Assembly (NCBI GenBank): GCA_002749535.1
Contig: MZZL01000050.1
Span: 1 to 22,554, forward strand
Reading direction: 5' to 3'
From: Apophysomyces variabilis
Lineage: Eukaryota > Mucoromycota > Mucoromycetes > Mucorales > Mucoraceae
DNA: 22,554 nucleotides
This document shows, one piece after another, positions 18,399 through 22,554 of the stretch. The position numbers were made by a program, and so were the translations under genes. Positions within the stretch are counted from its first letter, which is position 1; each line of letters opens with the position of its first letter. The notes under the pieces are model-generated. The model had not been told where the DNA came from. It saw nothing but the letters and a program-made list of their open reading frames with translations, and did no database searches.

Positions 18399-19088
18399 AT
18401 GTCCTCTACTACTTTGAATAACAAACGCCCTAGAGAAGATTCTGAGACCCATATGGCCAGAATTCTGATAGAAATGATTCAAGCTGAATTACCTAACATG
18501 ATCAAAGCTGCCATTGAAGAGGTGTTGCAAAGATGGGAGGAAAGTGGCCTTATCTTGCTGAGCAGTCAGCAATCCTTTGATGAATCTCAGGGATCCTGCG
18601 ATCATCTAAGAGTTAAGCCAATTGTCTGCAGGGATGTGCCTCCATCAAGATCAATTCCAAACGACGCCTGGGAAAATAGTGAGCTGAAGGAATGCTATCT
18701 TTCTGATAGTATGCCTGAAGCTACCAAGTTGTGGTTAGAAGGAAAAGACATGAAGCATGTCAGCAAAAACTCAGTGGTGAAGAGTTTGCAGTTTCTCATA
18801 TTTATGCAGAATCCTTAACAGCCTCCACCCATCCTTCAAGATCTGTACACGGCTCTGGGGAGAAAAGCCAACATGGTGGTAGAGCAATTGGAAAAGGCAT
18901 GTGAATTCTCTTCGTGACAAAAACCTTGGAGCCAGGTGCCCGCTGACAAACGTGAGCTCACTTACATGACAATGGAGCAACAGGGGCTTCAGATTGGAGT
19001 GCCCTTAGACGTTTGCGAGGGTCACTGGGGTGCCAATTTCCTCATCACTTGTAGATGGAAAAACGGCTATAACCGTAGAAACAAGTAA
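18399..19088 (+). pseudogene. Second gene (unknown function) of element B
   Basis: A single 229-codon frame from ATG 18399 to TAA 19088, with stops at 18816-18818 (TAA) and 18915-18917 (TGA). It aligns end to end with the element A copy. Conserved blocks are NNKRPRED near the start, ELPNMIKAAIEEVLQR (helical), an AxKxWLEGKD block, VVEQLEKAC and GVPLDVCEGHWGANFLI near the end, finishing in a basic Arg/Lys/Asn tail. The two copies have stops at different places, so the ancestor had an intact protein of about 220-230 residues. No domain is recognised. Candidate for a TnpA-like repeat-binding partner of the transposase, by analogy only. Confidence 0.68.
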
Positions 19089-20027
19089 GACAGTCAGATT
19101 GAATTGTGCAATTTATTTATTGATGTCATTATTAGAAAAAGTGCGCAGGCAAATGGTGTTGAAGGCAATGTCACTGAATAGACTCTTTGATTCTTTTTGA
19201 CAGCATAGTGCTGAATAGTGCGCTCTAAAAGAGACAGAAGGGGAGGGGACAGGGCAGGGCAGGTAGAAGGGAGGGTGGGAACTTAGACGGGAAAAAAAAT
19301 TGGCCAATAAAAGCTTTTTTTTCCAATGATTAAAAAAACTGATTTTTCTCACTTTGCCTACTTTTTTGCTCTTTCTTTTGCTTTTATTTCACCTTTTACT
19401 CTTTGTAACCTTGTTTTGTTATGGTTGAATGGTCATAAGTGCACATTACCTGTTATATTTTTACTGATATCTGATTACATAAAGTACAACTACTACAATC
19501 CAATGCCTGTAGAAACCACTGGCATCACATACAATTTATATTTGCATCATGTATACCTTTTCCTAATGTTAAAGGTAGGCCGCTATTTTACTGCACTATT
19601 ATTATTATTCCTTTTCATTGCTTTAACCTTTGTCTCCTTCCTATGTAGCTAACCAAAACAACTTCTAACAATTGCATATCACTTATGTTCAAGCACTCAT
19701 TCAGATAAATCAACTAGTTCCATTACTTACTTTATACTTACCACCCAAGTTTAGCTTTGTTGATCTTTTCTTATCATTTATTTTATTGTAAGTGTTTCTT
19801 CATTTATAACAATAGCCTCTTAGTTTTTTCTCTTTTTTTTTTAGTTTCTGGGTCTAGTTATCTTTATCATTCTTATACTGGTAATAATAACGTTTATATT
19901 TTGAATCTTTTTCTTACTTACTATATTAGGCTATACTCCTTGTTTACTGAAGACTTATTGTTCTGTTCACGCGCTTATCACATGGCCAAAGCACACAATC
20001 GTAGTTTTTTATCGCTCTGGTATATTA
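19089..20027. other. T-rich 3' region of element B, cut by the retrotransposon
   Basis: No supportable gene; the open frames here come from T-rich composition and are not kept in the aligned part of element A. Alignment with A holds from 19089 (poly-G-rich patch at about 19240-19280 matching 3240-3270) to about 19990. The last part of the family's 3' region and the terminal array are missing. Confidence 0.5.
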
Positions 20028-20254
20028 TGTTGTATTAAGATGGATAATGGATCAGACACAGAGACTCAAACAAGAGAATACGTTGAGACTGGTGTTTATT
20101 CCTGAAAGAAGGATCATGAACTAAGAACCCATGTCTAACGATTAAAGAATAAATCTTTTGTAATGGAGATCATACATCTGAAACAAGTCCAATTGATGTA
20201 TGTAAAGGATATGGCTTATGAATCTACCTTAATACACTTTATCAGAATACCACA
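20028..20254 (-). repeat. Putative 3' LTR of gypsy copy 2
   Basis: On the minus strand it starts TGTGGTATTCTG (20254) directly after the polypurine tract and ends ACAACA (20028), the TG...CA ends of an LTR; 227 bp. The end at 20031 is also possible. The 5' LTR is not in the window, so the limits are inferred. Confidence 0.65.
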
Positions 20255-20266
20255 TTATCCCCCTCC
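20255..20266 (-). promoter_or_regulatory. Polypurine tract
   Basis: GGAGGGGGATAA on the minus strand, directly before the LTR start and 40 bp after the pol stop codon, as expected for the plus-strand primer of an LTR retrotransposon. Confidence 0.65.
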
Positions 20267-20306
20267 AGGCTAAGAGCCGTTCAGAGTTCATATTTATATC
20301 TGTGGG

Positions 20307-21820
20307 TTACTTGAGTTTTCTTGTTCTTTTGTTTATAACCTTTTCCTGATTATTGCTCCTTCTTTTATGAGTCAACTTTATATCATTATCAGGCTTCTTT
20401 GCAATGCGTTCCCAGTATGCAGAAATTATTCATAAGTTTGTAAAATTCTTTGCAGGTTCCCAAGTGTCATCTGCTTCTTTGTAACCCTTCCAGCGTACTT
20501 TATATAGGTATTCACCATTTACCTTTTTATGAGCTACAATAGCTTCAACCTCATAGATTTCTTTTACAGGAACGATTTCATCCTGAGAGATTAATTTTAG
20601 CACTTCTGGAGGATAGTCTCTTGAAAGCAATTCTCCTTTTTCATTTCTTAATGTGTAAGCACCACCAGCGTTTAATCTGTCAACCGTATATGGTCCTTCA
20701 TAAAGAGGATCTAATTTTCCCAGTTGTAACGCCTTAATCATCATGTGGCTATTCTTGGGAAATTGTACAAGGACATGCCTTTTATCGAAGTTGCCTTTTT
20801 GCGCATCTATGACCGCTTTTGTTCTTTTAGCAATGGCTGGGAACACAACGTCCGCCATATGCTTTACCTTTTCACAGAGTTCTTCTACACTCATTACTGG
20901 AGCTGGCTCCTTTGTTTAGTAATCTTTGAACTCATTCAACTTTCTTGTGAACATTAAAGAGAAGGGTGCAGAGTTATGACGTTTTGATATTTTTACATTC
21001 ATTGCCAGTTGACTACTTGGCACGTACATATCCCACTCTTTTGTGGCTTCCTTTAAGCTCTTTTTGATTGTACAAATTGACATACTTACCCACCTTTCGG
21101 CTGCACCATTCACTTTTGGGTAATAAGGGCATACAAGGCGATGATCAAATCCAGCTGCATCAGCAAACTTGCTTATTAACCTGTTGATGAATTCACCACC
21201 ATTATCAGATTGTATTATCTTAGGTAATCTAAAATCGCAGAATACTTGCACTAATGCTTTGACGATGGTGTCTGACTATTTATTTGCAATGGGACGTAAG
21301 ATGTAGAAGCGTGTGCATATATCCACCATGATCAACACGTAATGATTTCCAGTTAAAGACGTTGTAAATGGGCCTGCCAGATCTATGGCCCAATGGTCGC
21401 TTAGAATAGTTGAACGGATGGGTCTTAGCGGATGATAACCCTTTTTAGCAATGTTGAACTTTTGACACTCGCTACATCGCTTCACAATTTCTACAGCTTC
21501 TTGTAGTATCCCTGACCAGTTCATACCATCTAATTTTATAGCCTTGACTATGGCTTCAGCACCGAAATGGCCAAACAAATGGGCTTTTTTGAGTAAGTTC
21601 TTCTGTTCATTTTCAGGTGGAGTCATGTAGTCCTCGCTTATTGTGGCTTTACAAATGCTTTGCTGTTGTGCCCCAGGGTTTATGTCCTTTTCTGCCTGGA
21701 CTTTACCCCCCTCCAGCTCATTTTCATCCATGAAAAGGCGTGACAGGTGATCAGGCAGTACATTGTCAATACCTGGAAGATGGATGACGTCAAAGTCATA
21801 TTCAAGTAATGTGTCCATCC
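20307..21820 (-). pseudogene. Ty3/gypsy pol copy 2: RNase H end, integrase, chromodomain
   Basis: One frame from about 21820 to TAA 20309-20307. Order: end of RNase H (LLEYDFDVIHLPG...LPDHLSRLF); integrase HHCC finger (HLFGH...CSEC); integrase core with all three catalytic positions present, Asp in HWAIDLAGPF, Asp in IIQSDNGGEF and Glu in NGAAERW; a C-terminal GPY-type region (LYEGPYTVDRL); and a chromodomain (VEAIVAHKKVNGEYLYKVRW, then KGYKEADDTWEP) about 30-45 codons before the end of the ORF. Known for the family: integrase inserts the cDNA, and the chromodomain steers integration to marked chromatin. Three stops interrupt it: TAG 21278-21276, TAA 20918-20916 and TGA 20432-20430. The first two fall where copy 1 has Gln (NKQSD and DYQNE). 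Less decayed than copy 1, hence probably younger, but 5'-truncated. Confidence 0.92.
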
Positions 21821-21960
21821 TAGGGATCGTCAAAAATCTGTGATCCGTTTATCCGATCCAATCCATATCCGTTTAAGTCGGATACGGATCGCTAGTTTTG
21901 AATCCATTTTATAAACGGATCAGATTGCTTCAATCTGATCTAATCCGTTTAATCTGTTTA
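21820..21960. mobile_element. hAT-like terminal region, truncating gypsy copy 2
   Basis: Begins CTAGGGATCGTCAAAAATC, resembling hAT terminal repeats (short, T/CAGGG-type start with AAA about ten bases in), followed by GGATC/ATCCG-rich subterminal DNA. ATCCGTTTA occurs at 21843-21851, 21867-21875 and 21943-21951, and inverted at 21912-21920. No transposase and no opposite end are visible in the window, so this may be a non-autonomous element or a fragment. Confidence 0.45.
21912..21951. repeat. Bulged inverted repeat in the hAT-like end
   Basis: TAAACGGAT (21912-21920) pairs with ATCCGTTTA (21943-21951), and the inner CAGATT (21921-21926) pairs with AATCTG (21932-21937) around a GCTTC loop; ATCTA bulges on one side. 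All arms match perfectly. Confidence 0.65.
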
Positions 21961-22339
21961 GTATCACTTGGCTTTTTTCAAAGGATTTTTCATCGTACAT
22001 ATAAGAAACAAGAAATAATCTGATAGTTGAACAATAACACAATGACGTTTGCCTTGTGTTGAATAAGTTTATTATTAGCAGCCTCTATTTAAGTGTTGGT
22101 TGCACTATTCTTGATTGTATGAATATAAACGCTGCACATTACAAATGAGTAATTGCATAGCGTATACAATGTAAAAAAGCAACAAAAGGTTAATAAAAAA
22201 AGCGTTGTCAGGGGCTTCAGAAAATATAGATCGAGTTGACTGCAGTTGTTTTTACTGAATGGGATGACGAGTCTATAAAGTACTATATAAAGCATAGCTC
22301 AGTTAATGAACAGAAAGTAAATTGCAAGAAAACACACTA
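21961..22339. other. Unassigned AT-rich stretch
   Basis: I see no gene, repeat or recognisable motif. A short minus-strand open frame at 22089-22295 has no recognisable content and is not supported. It may be interior to the hAT-like element. Confidence 0.4.
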
Positions 22340-22554
22340 GTAAAGGCGCAGTAGTATTAAGCAGAGGTGGAATGGCAGGAAAAAAAAGATGGTGGTCAAC
22401 GTAAGAGCGCAGTATTATTAAGCAGAGGTGGAATGGCAGAAAAAAAGATGGTGGTCAACGTAAGAGCGCAGTATTATTAAGCAGAGGTGGAATGGCGGAA
22501 AAAAAGATGGTGGTCAACGTAAGTGCGCAGTATTATTAAGCAGAGGTGGAATGG
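22340..22554. repeat. 59-bp minisatellite, running off the window
   Basis: Three full units and 36 bp of a fourth, starting at 22340, 22401, 22460 and 22519 (periods 61, 59, 59). Each unit contains GCGCAGTATTATTAAGCAGA, GGTGGAATGGC and GATGGTGGTCAACGTAA. Unit 1 differs by a longer A run and a few substitutions; units 2-4 are nearly identical, so the array expanded recently. Confidence 0.95.

Larger units (their letters stand above)
13669..20027. mobile_element. Element B: CACTA/Tnp2-type transposon, right end lost
   Basis: Left terminus CACTAAAAGTAGGG at 13669, then an array of that motif, an eight-exon tnp2 gene (minus), a 706-bp divergent promoter, a second gene (plus) and a T-rich 3' region. 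Order and orientation equal those of element A. In A the terminal array follows about 1.05 kb after the second gene; in B that region is replaced at 20028 by a retrotransposon LTR, so the retrotransposon probably inserted into B. B's left terminus directly abuts pol copy 1, suggesting B landed in an older gypsy element. Confidence 0.8.
20028..21820 (-). mobile_element. Ty3/gypsy chromodomain retrotransposon, 3' half (copy 2)
   Basis: Minus-strand order is end of RNase H, integrase, chromodomain, polypurine tract and 3' LTR. Upstream (gag, protease, RT, most of RNase H, 5' LTR) is missing because hAT-like sequence begins at about 21820. It sits in the 3' region of element B. It belongs to the same broad lineage as copy 1 but lies in the opposite orientation and clearly differs in sequence. 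Confidence 0.85.

Noticed and set aside
19326..20038. Hydrophobic plus-strand open frames resembling membrane proteins
   Set aside because: The hydrophobicity follows from T-rich DNA; the frames are not kept in the aligned region of element A.
22089..22295. Minus-strand open frame of 68 codons near the right edge
   Set aside because: No motif, no homolog in the window, AT-rich composition.

Overview
This AT-rich window looks like a transposon-dense, gene-poor stretch of a fungal genome, most likely an early-diverging (Mucoromycota-type) fungus. That rests on short spliceosomal introns (45-77 nt, GT...AG, several with a CTAAC/TACTAAT branch site), a Ty3/gypsy retrotransposon with a C-terminal chromodomain, and Tnp2-type (CACTA/EnSpm) transposases with short exons. 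The organism is inferred, not proven. I see no host gene, tRNA, rRNA or CRISPR array.

Layout, left to right. 1-966: part of a Merlin (IS1016/ISXO2-like) element whose transposase runs off the left edge; it cuts into element A. 967-4432: CACTA-like element A, with the broken start of a tnp2 gene (minus), a shared promoter region, a small unknown second gene (plus), and a subterminal repeat array ending at 4432. 4433-about 8190: element C, a different tnp2 element truncated by A, with a tnp2 3' half (plus) and a three-exon second gene (minus) facing each other, then two repeat arrays. 8202-11581: a Mutator-like (MULE) element whose single gene joins a DDE transposase to a ubiquitin-specific-protease (USP, peptidase C19)-like domain across a 70-nt intron. 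11661-13661: a Ty3/gypsy pol fragment (copy 1, plus). 13669-20027: element B, a relative of A, with a left terminal repeat array, an eight-exon tnp2 gene (minus), a divergent promoter and the second gene (plus); its right end is lost at a retrotransposon LTR. 20028-about 21820: 3' half of a chromodomain Ty3/gypsy element (copy 2, minus). 21820-about 21960: a hAT-like terminal region. 22340-22554: a 59-bp minisatellite running off the right edge.

Every transposase or polyprotein examined is interrupted by in-frame stops. Nearly all of these are one C-to-T or G-to-A transition from a Gln, Arg or Trp codon; in pol copy 1 there are thirteen such stops and no frameshift over about 2 kb. Where the two gypsy copies can be compared, one copy often keeps the codon the other lost. 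This points to cytosine deamination or RIP-like silencing.

The most interesting object is the MULE-USP fusion: Cys, His and Asp motifs of a USP fold sit in the expected order after a K-rich linker at the transposase C-terminus. Also notable are the divergent versus convergent gene layouts of the tnp2 families and their different subterminal repeat arrays.
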